From positions 1 through 57,504 of IMG/VR virus record IMGVR_UViG_3300027822_000014: a DNA stretch of 57,504 nucleotides, one strand, 5' to 3'. Shown one piece after another: positions 47,221 to 54,433 of the stretch (within the stretch, counting starts at the first letter, position 1; every line of letters starts with the position of its first letter). The notes below the pieces were generated by a model. It searched no databases, was not told the origin of the DNA, and worked only from the letters and a program-made list of their open reading frames with translations. The position numbers and the translations under genes are program-made. Source of the DNA: a virus.

Positions 47221-47437
47221 TTGCTCTCTCCTCTTGTTGGATCTCGCGGTCCAGATACCACCGCGCTTTCTTCAGGTCTTTCAGCCGCCCCTCGCCGGGC
47301 TTGACACCAGCGCGGCAGATGTACTTGGCGGTGTTACCTAGGCAGAAGCCCAGACCCCACGCCTCGATCACCTTGATGGCTTCGTACGGGTCGTCCTCGC
47401 CACCGTAGTGGACGGGATGGTTGACAGCCTCACCCAT
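47195..47437 (-). CDS. DUF3310 protein (SaV-like family), 80 aa
   Basis: The signature VNHPVHYGGEDDPYEAIKVIEAWG and CLGNTAKYICRAG followed by LKDLKKARWYLDREI covers the entire DUF3310 domain. Family members are sometimes annotated as nucleotide kinases, but this is not firmly supported. Sits between MazG and ThyX, consistent with nucleotide metabolism. ATG 47437 overlaps the MazG stop by eight bases. Confidence 0.82.
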   Translation of the reverse strand: MGEAVNHPVHYGGEDDPYEAIKVIEAWGLGFCLGNTAKYICRAGVKPGEGRLKDLKKARWYLDREIQQEERANENRTDRG

Positions 47438-47849
47438 CGTCAGGCACCCCCGGCAGCGGCGAGAACTGCGGTTTGTTGGCATTCTTCTGCCGGATACGCT
47501 TCATCACATCGGGGTGACGCACCCGATTCATCTCCTCGATGGAACAGTCGAGCATGTTCAGATCGCACGCGCCGCACAGCACAGCCAGAGTGACGCAGAC
47601 GCCACCGACTTCCTGCGACGGACGGCCTTCGTCCCGGTCAAAGACATGGTTGACTAGCTGGTACGCGTCTGTCCGGGTGAAGCCGAGAGACTGCACCAGC
47701 TCGAGCGCCTCCTCGAGGAAGCGGGCGCAGCATTCGTTCTTGTTGGCGACAGTCTCCTCGCCGAAGCAGAATTTGGCCCAGTCGTGGGCGATCTCCTGGA
47801 AGGTGGGCGGGCGGGTGTCAACCGGCGCGCCGTTCATGTCATCAGTCAT
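47430..47849 (-). CDS. MazG-like nucleotide pyrophosphohydrolase, 139 aa
   Basis: All-alpha NTP pyrophosphatase pattern: RFLEEALELVQSLG (metal-binding E-x-x-E, about 43-56) and GRPSQEVGGVCVTLAVLC (about 75-92). These enzymes hydrolyse dNTPs to monophosphates; in phages they adjust dNTP pools or remove (p)ppGpp-like signals. Adjacent to DUF3310 and ThyX. Confidence 0.75.
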   Translation of the reverse strand: MTDDMNGAPVDTRPPTFQEIAHDWAKFCFGEETVANKNECCARFLEEALELVQSLGFTRTDAYQLVNHVFDRDEGRPSQEVGGVCVTLAVLCGACDLNMLDCSIEEMNRVRHPDVMKRIRQKNANKPQFSPLPGVPDDG

Positions 47850-47879
47850 GTGTTTTCTCTCCGATAGTTGGGGGTGGGT

Positions 47880-48332
47880 TTACTCGACGGTCTCCGTCGT
47901 GTCTTCGCTGGTAGACTGGATGGTAGGGTAGCCACTGCCGTCCGCCACTGGCACGCTGCCGAACCTGTTTTTCTTGATGACGGAGTTGCGCATCGTCAGC
48001 TCGAAGCACGTGTGGTAGACGGACGCCTTCCCGTTGGCGACGGCAGTCTGCACCTCCAGGTCGTGCATCTTGGCCTCGCGCTCGGCGACAGCAACCTCAC
48101 GCGCACCGCATCTCTCTTCGCGAACCGCGATCCGATCTATCTCCCGGTGGAAGTTGTCGCGCTCACGCTTGACGAGTGCCAGCCTGTTGTTGGTCTCCTC
48201 GAGCTGCTTCTCCTGCTCTTCGACCTTGTCCGCCAGCACGCTCATTTGCTTGAGCGCATCAGCCTTCAGCGATGTGCTGTTCAGGTAGTCGCGGATCGCT
48301 TGCGATACGTTTTCGGGAAGTTCTTTGCTCAT
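47880..48332 (-). CDS. Coiled-coil protein, 150 aa
   Basis: Residues about 25-100 form a long charged coiled coil (VEEQEKQLEETNNRLALVKR and so on). The C-terminal 50 residues contain VIKKNRFGSVPVADGSGYPT. No family recognised. GGAGAGAAG site before ATG 48332. Possibly a scaffold or regulatory subunit. Confidence 0.7.
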   Translation of the reverse strand: MSKELPENVSQAIRDYLNSTSLKADALKQMSVLADKVEEQEKQLEETNNRLALVKRERDNFHREIDRIAVREERCGAREVAVAEREAKMHDLEVQTAVANGKASVYHTCFELTMRNSVIKKNRFGSVPVADGSGYPTIQSTSEDTTETVE

Positions 48333-48343
48333 GTCTTCTCTCC

Positions 48344-48526
48344 TCAGTTGAAGGTTACATACATCGTCACCACGATGGCTACGACGGTCAGGATGACACC
48401 GGTTTGTATCATCAGTCCTGTGTCACGTTCGGGTTGCGGAAGGCGTTCTTCAGTATCCGCAGGCCGATGAAGATGCTTGCGCAGCATGCCAGCTCCGCCG
48501 CTGCGTGTTCTGGGCTGGTCAGTCAT
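48344..48526 (-). CDS. Small single-pass membrane protein, 60 aa
   Basis: The first 37 residues are basic and polar; the last 20 form one transmembrane helix (GLMIQTGVILTVVAIVVTMY). The tail-anchored layout with the basic part inside is unusual. ATG 48526 overlaps the previous stop by eight bases. Confidence 0.65.
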   Translation of the reverse strand: MTDQPRTRSGGAGMLRKHLHRPADTEERLPQPERDTGLMIQTGVILTVVAIVVTMYVTFN

Positions 48527-48743
48527 CTCCGGGCTCCATCAGCCGCCGCTTGCAAGCCTCCAGCAGCCATACCACTGTTGCGCCACTGGCTATGGATGAT
48601 GCGAAGTAGAGTTCGCCATTCTTATCCCAGCCCATGATCACGACACCATCGTCGTCGAACTCACCGATGGCCGCCTTAAGGACGCGATCGGGGGGTATGT
48701 TCAGCCGAGTGATGTTTCCGAGAGGGACTACTTTTTCGCTCAT
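48519..48743 (-). CDS. Conserved small phage protein, 74 aa
   Basis: The pattern LNIPPDRVLKAAIGEFDDDG then VVIMGWDKNGELYFASS and TVVWLLEACKRRL recurs in many proteobacterial phages; function unknown. GGAGAGAAAAC precedes ATG 48743. A hairpin (48765-48784) separates it from the outer-membrane barrel gene. Confidence 0.75.
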   Translation of the reverse strand: MSEKVVPLGNITRLNIPPDRVLKAAIGEFDDDGVVIMGWDKNGELYFASSIASGATVVWLLEACKRRLMEPGDD

Positions 48744-48764
48744 GTTTTCTCTCCGTGTTAGTGA

Positions 48765-48784
48765 CGCCGGGCCGGAGCCCGGCG
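48765..48784 (-). terminator. GC hairpin downstream of the barrel gene
   Basis: CGCCGGGC-cgga-GCCCGGCG, eight perfect pairs with a tetraloop, immediately after the barrel stop in the direction of transcription. No T-tract follows, so attenuation or 3'-end protection is as likely as termination. Confidence 0.5.
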
Positions 48785-48798
48785 CCACCCCCTGCCAA

Positions 48799-49455
48799 TC
48801 AGAAGTGGAAGATCAGTGCAGCCTCGACACCGTGAGACCATGTGCCGTCCACAGTCACACCCTTGTCCCCGGTTTCGTTGATGTGCTGCAACCGATAGCC
48901 GCCCCGAAAAGCGAGCCGATCAGTCAGCGGCACAGTCACGCCGGCCAGCACCTGCTGGGCAAACGCCATGTCATCGCCACTGAAAGCCAGACCACCAATC
49001 ACAGCGTCTGTGTCCACGAATGCTAACCCGACACCTGCGCCGACATACGGGGTCAGCGCGAAGGGGCCTATCGGCACCTGGATCGCATGAACATCGTACA
49101 GGACGTTGAGCATCAGCGTGGTGGCCGTGGTCTCAGAGGTAGACACCGTCGTTGCGGTGTCCGTGGCAGCTCGTGTTGCCTCGATTTCGGCACGGATGGC
49201 GTCAGTGAGTTTCACACCGACAAATGCACCGAACCTGATGCCGGGATCAACGGTCACATCATATGTGGTTCCGGCGAACTCGGCTTCCGTGTCGTGTGTG
49301 AACACACCACCGATCAGTGCCCCGCCATAGAACATAGAAGGCGCGGTGGTCACCTGTGTCTTCGGCGCCACCATGTCAGCAGCAGACGCCACGCTCATGG
49401 TGGCGAGGGCAAGTCCAGCCGCGACGGCGATAGACATCAAAGCTCTCTTAATCAT
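48799..49455 (-). CDS. Outer-membrane beta-barrel protein with signal peptide
   Basis: The signal peptide MIKRALMSIAVAAGLALATM to SASA (cleavage about residue 26) is clear. The mature 190 residues alternate hydrophobic and polar residues in about eight strands (GALIGGVFTHDTEAEF; IRFGAFVGVKLTDAIRAEIE; LTPYVGAGVGLAFVD; LAFRGGYRLQHI) and end in ALIFHF, a terminal phenylalanine as required for barrel insertion. It resembles Omp25/Omp31-type proteins of alphaproteobacteria. Made early in infection, it could mask or replace the receptor (superinfection exclusion). That function is inference. ATG 49455 follows AGAGGAGAT. Confidence 0.8.
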   Translation of the reverse strand: MIKRALMSIAVAAGLALATMSVASAADMVAPKTQVTTAPSMFYGGALIGGVFTHDTEAEFAGTTYDVTVDPGIRFGAFVGVKLTDAIRAEIEATRAATDTATTVSTSETTATTLMLNVLYDVHAIQVPIGPFALTPYVGAGVGLAFVDTDAVIGGLAFSGDDMAFAQQVLAGVTVPLTDRLAFRGGYRLQHINETGDKGVTVDGTWSHGVEAALIFHF

Positions 49456-49534
49456 TGGTAATCTCCTCTCTGTGCGCCTTGGCGCGTTGCGATATTGCTG
49501 TGGTAACATCGCTCAAGCTGAGCGAATTTGCAAA

Positions 49535-49741
49535 TCACGCCTTCCCCCTCTTTGCTTCAACAAGCTCGTCCTCGAGCCGGTCAACTTCCAGCTCGAGATG
49601 CTCGATGTATTTGTAGACATCGAGATGATGCTGCCTGACCATGTCACTGATCTGGCGGCTGATGACACCGTAGCCATGCTTGTCCACCAGATGTGGAGTC
49701 TGCGGGCTGCGAAGTCTGGGGCGTGGTGCTTTGTCAGTCAT
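49535..49741 (-). CDS. Hypothetical coiled-coil protein, 68 aa
   Basis: After a basic, proline-containing start it has a helix SRQISDMVRQHHLDVYKYIEHLELEVDRLEDELVEAK-like heptad pattern to the end. ATG 49741 overlaps the previous stop as ATGA. Function unknown. Confidence 0.65.
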   Translation of the reverse strand: MTDKAPRPRLRSPQTPHLVDKHGYGVISRQISDMVRQHHLDVYKYIEHLELEVDRLEDELVEAKRGKA

Positions 49742-50091
49742 GTGAATATCCTCAGAATGTTGCGGACCTTCTGCTCCGCCGGGCCATAGATGCCTTCCTC
49801 CCACATCAGGTGCAATATCTCGAGCAGCTCGGTGCGCAGCGGGCCATACAATTCTTCCGTCATGACGTGCACGGCTTTGGCATGCCCATACTGCAGCGCC
49901 TCGCCGTCGTCCGGCAGGATTATGCGGAACTGAAACTTGGCCTCGTAGGTGATGCGGTACTGCACATCGCGCGCCACATAGGAGCCTTCCGGCTCCGAGT
50001 GCCGGCTCACCGACATGCGTGACGTCACCGGTATGACCTCACGTGCCCCGCGCAGCTCATACATTGCCTTTTTCAGTGGCAGTTCCATCAT
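49738..50091 (-). CDS. Hypothetical protein, 117 aa
   Basis: Beta-rich first half (YRITYEAKFQFRIILPDDGEA), helical second half (LLEILHLMWEEGIYGPAEQ). No membrane segment. GGAGAGAAAAA precedes tandem ATGs at 50091/50088. Not recognised. Confidence 0.65.
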   Translation of the reverse strand: MMELPLKKAMYELRGAREVIPVTSRMSVSRHSEPEGSYVARDVQYRITYEAKFQFRIILPDDGEALQYGHAKAVHVMTEELYGPLRTELLEILHLMWEEGIYGPAEQKVRNILRIFT

Positions 50092-50150
50092 TTTTTCTCT
50101 CCGTTGCATTGGCCGAAAAATTTTTTCCGGGATTTTGAGCTGTGTAAAAC

Positions 50151-50564
50151 CTAGTCCTTCTGGATCGCATGCTTCAATGCACGAGTGGCGCCAGCCTTGC
50201 TGAACATCGGGCCGTACAGCCGGTGCGACAGCCGCCGAGCCGTCTCTGCCAGCGCCCGGCGACGTGCCGATCGGCCACCACCTTCCATGGCGGCACGGTC
50301 GTGGTACTCCATGACATGGGCCACCAACTCCTCGTTGCGCCGGAACTGGATGTCAGTAAGGTACTTGTCCCACCACCCGGCAGGATCATCGCCCTGGCGT
50401 TCGATGTGCAGCGCCTCGTGGTTGTGCAGCACCTTCGGCAGCTCGCCGCCGCGTGGCGCATAAATGTACGGTGCGTAGGCGAAAAACACCTCCATGCCCC
50501 GCGCATGCGGGAACACTTCGAGGATCCGCTCGTAATTCGGCGGACGCTCTTTGACGATTTCCAT
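50151..50564 (-). CDS. HExxH-motif protein, possible metallopeptidase, 137 aa
   Basis: VLHNHEALHIERQGDDPAGW (about residues 45-64) contains HEALH, an HExxH zinc-peptidase motif. It is followed by WWDKYLTDIQFRRNEELVAH, where the glutamates could supply the third ligand. Similar short domains appear in phage and prophage proteins. No signal peptide. Whether it is an active peptidase is uncertain. It is the gene after the membrane/SPFH pair. Confidence 0.6.
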   Translation of the reverse strand: MEIVKERPPNYERILEVFPHARGMEVFFAYAPYIYAPRGGELPKVLHNHEALHIERQGDDPAGWWDKYLTDIQFRRNEELVAHVMEYHDRAAMEGGGRSARRRALAETARRLSHRLYGPMFSKAGATRALKHAIQKD

Positions 50565-50566
50565 GA

Positions 50567-50935
50567 CTACTCCTCATGTCCTGTGAGATCGCGCATCTGC
50601 TTGATGCGGTCCTGGTCTTTGGTCACCTTCGGCGACAGGTCTTGCATCGGCGGCAGCTCGGTGGTCTTCGGCGCTGTGAACCGTGGCGTGTCCAGTGTCA
50701 CGCGTGGGCCGTAGGTGGCCGACGTGCCGAACGCCATCCAGATGCACGGCACCAGCCACAGGCCGAGGAACAGGAAGTTGATGAGCCTGCGTTCTTTCTT
50801 GGTGTGCTTCATGTTGCTCGATACAGTGATGCGCCAGAACGCCCAGCGGGCCAGCGCGATGGTGAGGCCGAACAGGCTCGCGAAAATTGCGAGCCTCACG
50901 GCACCGAACCCGAGGTTCAGGAGCTGCCAGTCCAT
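50567..50935 (-). CDS. Two-helix membrane protein, 122 aa (SPFH partner)
   Basis: Two transmembrane helices (about 10-34, FGAVRLAIFASLFGLTIALA, and 50-70, INFLFLGLWLVPCIWMAFG) with a basic loop between them, then a 50-residue polar tail (periplasmic or cytoplasmic) containing TAPKTTELPP. The gene overlaps the SPFH lipoprotein stop by one base, so the two proteins are made together and may form a complex. Confidence 0.7.
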   Translation of the reverse strand: MDWQLLNLGFGAVRLAIFASLFGLTIALARWAFWRITVSSNMKHTKKERRLINFLFLGLWLVPCIWMAFGTSATYGPRVTLDTPRFTAPKTTELPPMQDLSPKVTKDQDRIKQMRDLTGHEE

Positions 50936-51834
50936 TATTGACCTGCCTTTCCGACGAACACGCGCTGGTTCATGCCGACCGAGCCGAGCGCTTCCATAGG
51001 CACGAACACCGTGTTGGGGTTCTTGGCCAGCGCCTCGAGCACCTCGAGCCTGCGGTAATCCAGGTACTTGTCGGTCACTGATTCCGCATAGATGGCGTTC
51101 TCCTCGCGGGCAGCCTCGGCTTTCTCACGCCGCACTGACCGGTTCAGCTTCGCCTTTTCCAGCTCGGTCTGCAGTTGCACCAGAGCGATCTGCTTTTTGG
51201 CTTCCTGCTCCTCGATCTCGATGCGCCGCTGGGCCGCAACTTCCTTCTGCTTGGTGATCACGTCAGGGAACTGGACGTCGGCAATCGAGAACCGCTTGAT
51301 GGTGATCGGCGTGCTGCCGAGTGCCCCCGCGACGGCCTCGGTCAGCTCAGCGTTTACACGCTCGCGGCTGCTGGCCACCTCGTTGATGGAGTACTTCGCC
51401 ATGGCCGAGCGGACGACCTCGCGCATGGCCGGTTTGCCGTAGATCGCATAGATACGCTCTGTCGTGATCAGCGCTTGGTTGTAGTTCTCGTACCGCTTAG
51501 GCACGACCCGGTTGAAGACGCTGTCGATGCTGGCCTCGTCGTCCCGGATGGCCAGGATGAACCGCACATCGAAGCTCATGTTGAGCTGGTCGCGCGGCAT
51601 GAACAGCCGGAACGTTTCCTTGATGCCCTCATCACCGGCCTGCATCAGTATCAGCTTGTCGCAATACGCCCAGCACGGTGCCAGCCTGAACTTGCTGGGT
51701 GTCACCGTCTCCGGTGCATAGCCGTTCTTGGTCAGGATCTTGCCCTTGTGGGCCGGTGGCACCTGCACGCTCTCACCGCAGGCGGCAAGGGCAAGCAGAC
51801 TGCCCATCACAATCATTGTCATAATACGTTTCAT
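50935..51834 (-). CDS. SPFH/Band-7 domain lipoprotein
   Basis: The N-terminus MKRIMTMIVMGSLLALAAC is a lipoprotein signal with lipobox LAAC (cysteine about residue 19). Residues about 30-190 resemble the SPFH/Band-7 fold (SFDVRFILAIRDDE; VVPKRYENYNQALITTERIYAIYGKPAMREVV). A coiled coil (VAAQRRIEIEEQEAKKQIAL onward) follows, as in prohibitin/HflC proteins, which scaffold membrane complexes and regulate FtsH-type proteases. A lipid anchor instead of a membrane helix is unusual. Starts with AGAGGAGAGACTAG. Confidence 0.78.
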   Translation of the reverse strand: MKRIMTMIVMGSLLALAACGESVQVPPAHKGKILTKNGYAPETVTPSKFRLAPCWAYCDKLILMQAGDEGIKETFRLFMPRDQLNMSFDVRFILAIRDDEASIDSVFNRVVPKRYENYNQALITTERIYAIYGKPAMREVVRSAMAKYSINEVASSRERVNAELTEAVAGALGSTPITIKRFSIADVQFPDVITKQKEVAAQRRIEIEEQEAKKQIALVQLQTELEKAKLNRSVRREKAEAAREENAIYAESVTDKYLDYRRLEVLEALAKNPNTVFVPMEALGSVGMNQRVFVGKAGQ

Positions 51835-51900
51835 CTAGTCTCTCCTCTGGCCGTTACTGTGTGCCGATCTGCGCCTCGGCCATGGCGCAGCTCGCATGTG

Positions 51901-53256
51901 TTACTGCCTGCTCATCTCTTCCTGCAGGCCTTTCATCATCTCTTCATCGAACAGCCGCTCCTGCTCGACACGATCCATGGCATCCTGATCGACGGTGTCC
52001 TCGGCCATGATCACGTGGCTGAACACCGGCTTGGTCTGGCCGGAGCGCAGCAGTCGCTTGATCACCTGCGAGAACTCCTCGTAGGACCACGTCAGGCCGA
52101 GCCACACCAGCACGTTGCCGCCATACTGCAGGTTCAGGCCGTGACCTGCGCTGCGCGGGTGGACGTACAGGTTGGTGATGGCTTTGCGGTTCCACGCGTC
52201 CACCACCTCTTCAGGGTCTTCCTCGTTCATGACCGTGCCGGGGAAACGCTTCATCATGGCGTCCAGCTCGTGCTTGTAGCGGTAGACGATCATGGTCGGC
52301 GCGCCCTGCTGGCTGTCGATGATCTCGTCCAGCGCATCAAGCTTGGCGTCGTGAATTTTGACCGCGGTCACCGGTGATTTCTTACCCGTCTTCGGATCGA
52401 AGACACCGCCGGCATACGCCCAGCCGTTAGCAATCTGCTGCAGCTTGTTGTTCAGCGCCGCCGCGTTGGGTGTGAACAGGATGTCCGGCCCGTGCGTGGC
52501 GATGTATTCCTTCATCAGCTCGCTGTAGGTCTCGCGTGCTTCCTTCGGCAGTTGCACCTTGATGATGTTAGGCACCAATGGCGGCAGCGTGGACAGGTAT
52601 TCCTCGTCGGTCACCGTGAACGCGATGTTGGCGACCCGCTTCATAATCTGGCGCAGCGAGAACGGTTTCGGCTTCCAGTCCCAGTCCATGAAACCTTTGA
52701 TCATGAACGCGGCACGGAACGCGGTCAGCGTCTTGCCCAGCCGTTTGCCGCCATCGATGGCGCGCACCTGGGCATAGGTATCGATCACGCCCTTGGCTGT
52801 GAACGTGCCGGTCAGGCCGATGAACCGCTCGAACTTTTTGCGGCGCTTGATGTAGGCCTTGAAGCGTTTCGACTTCCAGTTCTTCATGCCGGTCAGCTCG
52901 TCGAAGATGATGGCATCATAGTCCAGCACCTGGGTCTCGAGAAACCATGTCAGGTTGTCGTAGTTGACGATGGTGACCTCGGCATCCTGCTCCATGGCAC
53001 GTTTGCGCTTGCGCAGCTCGCCGTGGACGACGCGATGAGTGACGCCCGGCGCCCAGAAGTTCAGCTCTTTCGGCCACACCGTCAGGCACACGCGTAACGG
53101 TGCCACCACCAGCACGCGGATGTCCCAGTCGGCGATCCAGTCACAGCAGATCGCCGTCTTGCCAGCGCCCATGGGCAGTAGCATCAGGACGAAGCGGCGC
53201 GCTACGATCCACGCCTTGCCGCGCAGTTGGTATGGTCTGAGCTTAGGCGTCTTCAT
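51901..53256 (-). CDS. SF2 DEAD/SNF2-like helicase
   Basis: Helicase motifs in order: I MGAGKT (about residues 29-34), Ia VLVVAPLRV (about 48-56), II FDEL (about 118-121), III LTGT (about 148-151), V SAGHGLNLQYGGN (about 367-379) and VI QVIKRLLRSGQ (about 397-407). At 451 residues this is the compact phage SNF2/Rad54-like type. It probably acts in replication restart or recombination. The start overlaps the next upstream gene by four bases. Confidence 0.87.
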   Translation of the reverse strand: MKTPKLRPYQLRGKAWIVARRFVLMLLPMGAGKTAICCDWIADWDIRVLVVAPLRVCLTVWPKELNFWAPGVTHRVVHGELRKRKRAMEQDAEVTIVNYDNLTWFLETQVLDYDAIIFDELTGMKNWKSKRFKAYIKRRKKFERFIGLTGTFTAKGVIDTYAQVRAIDGGKRLGKTLTAFRAAFMIKGFMDWDWKPKPFSLRQIMKRVANIAFTVTDEEYLSTLPPLVPNIIKVQLPKEARETYSELMKEYIATHGPDILFTPNAAALNNKLQQIANGWAYAGGVFDPKTGKKSPVTAVKIHDAKLDALDEIIDSQQGAPTMIVYRYKHELDAMMKRFPGTVMNEEDPEEVVDAWNRKAITNLYVHPRSAGHGLNLQYGGNVLVWLGLTWSYEEFSQVIKRLLRSGQTKPVFSHVIMAEDTVDQDAMDRVEQERLFDEEMMKGLQEEMSRQ

Positions 53257-53408
53257 TTGTCGGTTATCTCCTCATCGAACAGACGCTCGTAAACTCCCCG
53301 ATCTATATCGCCGTTGGCTCGAGCATACTCGATAGCCAGTTGCTGCAGTCTGCTGCGCCCGATGGTGCGCGGCTGTAAATGGGGTTTGCTGAGCTTAGGC
53401 GTCGTCAC
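53253..53408 (-). CDS. Hypothetical protein, 51 aa
   Basis: A basic start (VTTPKLSKPHLQPRTIGRSR) then a helix ending YERLFDEEITDK, which echoes the RLFDEEMMKG end of the helicase. The GTG start overlaps the stop of the zinc-ribbon gene (GTGA). Function unknown. Confidence 0.55.
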   Translation of the reverse strand: MTTPKLSKPHLQPRTIGRSRLQQLAIEYARANGDIDRGVYERLFDEEITDK

Positions 53409-53548
53409 CGGCCATACCCCCAGTACTCCTCGAGACAGTCCTCGCACAGGCCGTAGCCGTTGATCCGCATCAGGCTGTGGCAGACGTCACAAGGCATGTA
53501 TCGCGGGGTATGCAGCAGGCCTCTCAGCCATTCCATGAACCTTCCCAT
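53405..53548 (-). CDS. Small zinc-ribbon protein, 47 aa
   Basis: Basic start (GRFMEWLRGLLHTPRYM), then CDVC and CEDC about 20 residues apart, giving a four-cysteine zinc ribbon, and an aromatic tail (EEYWGYGR). GGAGAGAAAAC precedes ATG 53548. Coupled to both neighbours, so probably a DNA-metabolism accessory. Confidence 0.65.
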   Translation of the reverse strand: MGRFMEWLRGLLHTPRYMPCDVCHSLMRINGYGLCEDCLEEYWGYGR

Positions 53549-53835
53549 GTTTTCTCTCCGTTGTTGTCATCCAGTAGTGCGTTGAACTCCTCAACAGAGG
53601 TGATCGTGGCCACCTCCATCCCGAACACGTTGCGCAGCACGTCTGCCCAGTACTGCTGTATCTTCTCAGGCCTTCCGCCCGGCGGCTTGAACTCTATGAA
53701 CGTGACCCTGCCGGGCCTGAGCAGTATGCGATCCATCACCCCCCGGTTGCCGGGGCTCGACCACTTCGGCATCAGGTAATCACGAGCCTCGGCGAGCTTG
53801 AGGCATTTGCGCTCCAGCTCGCCTTCAGCGGGCAT
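53524..53835 (-). CDS. VRR-NUC domain nuclease, 103 aa
   Basis: Nearly the entire protein is the VRR-NUC (PD-(D/E)XK) fold: ELERKCLKLAEARDYL, GVMDRILLRPGRVTFIEFKP (D, then E-x-K at about 55-68) and QYWADVLRNVFGMEV. These stand-alone domains cut branched DNA such as Holliday junctions. It precedes the helicase, a common pairing. Starts in a TAATG overlap. Confidence 0.85.
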   Translation of the reverse strand: MPAEGELERKCLKLAEARDYLMPKWSSPGNRGVMDRILLRPGRVTFIEFKPPGGRPEKIQQYWADVLRNVFGMEVATITSVEEFNALLDDNNGEKTWEGSWNG

Positions 53836-54050
53836 TACAGGTCCGCTTGCTCGACCGGTATGCAGGTAGTCAAGCTTTTCCACACGCGTACGTTCATGCT
53901 CGTCGAGAACTCGGCGTCCACGCGCTTGACCATGTCGGCGGCACGTTCCATGCACCCGACCAGGGTGGTGGAGTAAAACTTCGGCTCGTCCTGCATGTTG
54001 ATCGAGATTCCGTTCGACAAGCCTATGGTCATCAAGAGTTTAAACAGCAT
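53835..54050 (-). CDS. Hypothetical protein, 71 aa
   Basis: A short hydrophobic start (MLFKLLMTIGLSNGISI) could be a weak signal or membrane segment; the remainder is soluble with a C-G/C-I pair of cysteines. GGGGGATGCA precedes ATG 54050. Overlaps the VRR-NUC start. Confidence 0.6.
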   Translation of the reverse strand: MLFKLLMTIGLSNGISINMQDEPKFYSTTLVGCMERAADMVKRVDAEFSTSMNVRVWKSLTTCIPVEQADL

Positions 54051-54059
54051 TGCATCCCC

Positions 54060-54359
54060 CTATTTACCGCGCAGCTTGGCCTGCTGCTCGGCAAGTTGTT
54101 GTTCCTGTTCAACCAACTCACGCTTGCGCGCGATGGCATCCAGCTCGGTCAATTCCATTTCGCCCAGACCATGGCCAATTCGACGAACAAGGTACTTCAG
54201 CGGAATGCCGGTTACCTCGTGCACCTTCTCGATGTACGGGGTCCGCAGGTACTCGCGATTGAGCATCTGGGACACACCCGATCGTGTCAGGTTCAGATCG
54301 TGCGATAGGGCGAGCCGTCGTCCTTGCTTGGCGTCCAGCCAGCGAATTAAAGCATCCAT
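54060..54359 (-). CDS. Cro/C1-type helix-turn-helix regulator, 99 aa
   Basis: The N-terminal half is a lambda-Cro-like HTH: ALIRWLDAKQGRRLALSHDL then LTRSGVSQMLNREY (recognition helix about 27-37), with TGIPLKYLVRRI after it. The second half is a coiled coil (KRELVEQEQQLAEQQAKLRG), probably for dimerisation. It lies directly downstream of a promoter that overlaps repeats (54361-54419), so it probably represses its own promoter. No partner repressor or integrase is seen, so it may time early transcription rather than lysogeny. Confidence 0.85.
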   Translation of the reverse strand: MDALIRWLDAKQGRRLALSHDLNLTRSGVSQMLNREYLRTPYIEKVHEVTGIPLKYLVRRIGHGLGEMELTELDAIARKRELVEQEQQLAEQQAKLRGK

Positions 54360-54360
54360 T

Positions 54361-54419
54361 TAGTTTACCTCGTTTCTGTAAGGTGGACGTAGTTTACGCT
54401 ATGTGAAAAGCTACGTCAA
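54361..54419 (-). promoter_or_regulatory. Promoter and operator of the Cro-like gene
   Basis: TTGACG (54419-54414), 17 bases, TAAACT (54396-54391) on the minus strand. GACGTAG (54386-54392) and CTACGTC (54411-54417) form an inverted repeat across the promoter, and TAGTTTAC occurs twice (54361-54368, 54390-54397). This is the expected layout for autorepression. Confidence 0.75.
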
Positions 54420-54433
54420 TCACCTTGTTGCGT

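Noticed and set aside
51175-52377. Plus-strand open frame (400 codons) opposite the SPFH and helicase genes
   Set aside because: It spans two real minus-strand genes and their gap, and its composition is typical of antisense GC-rich shadows.
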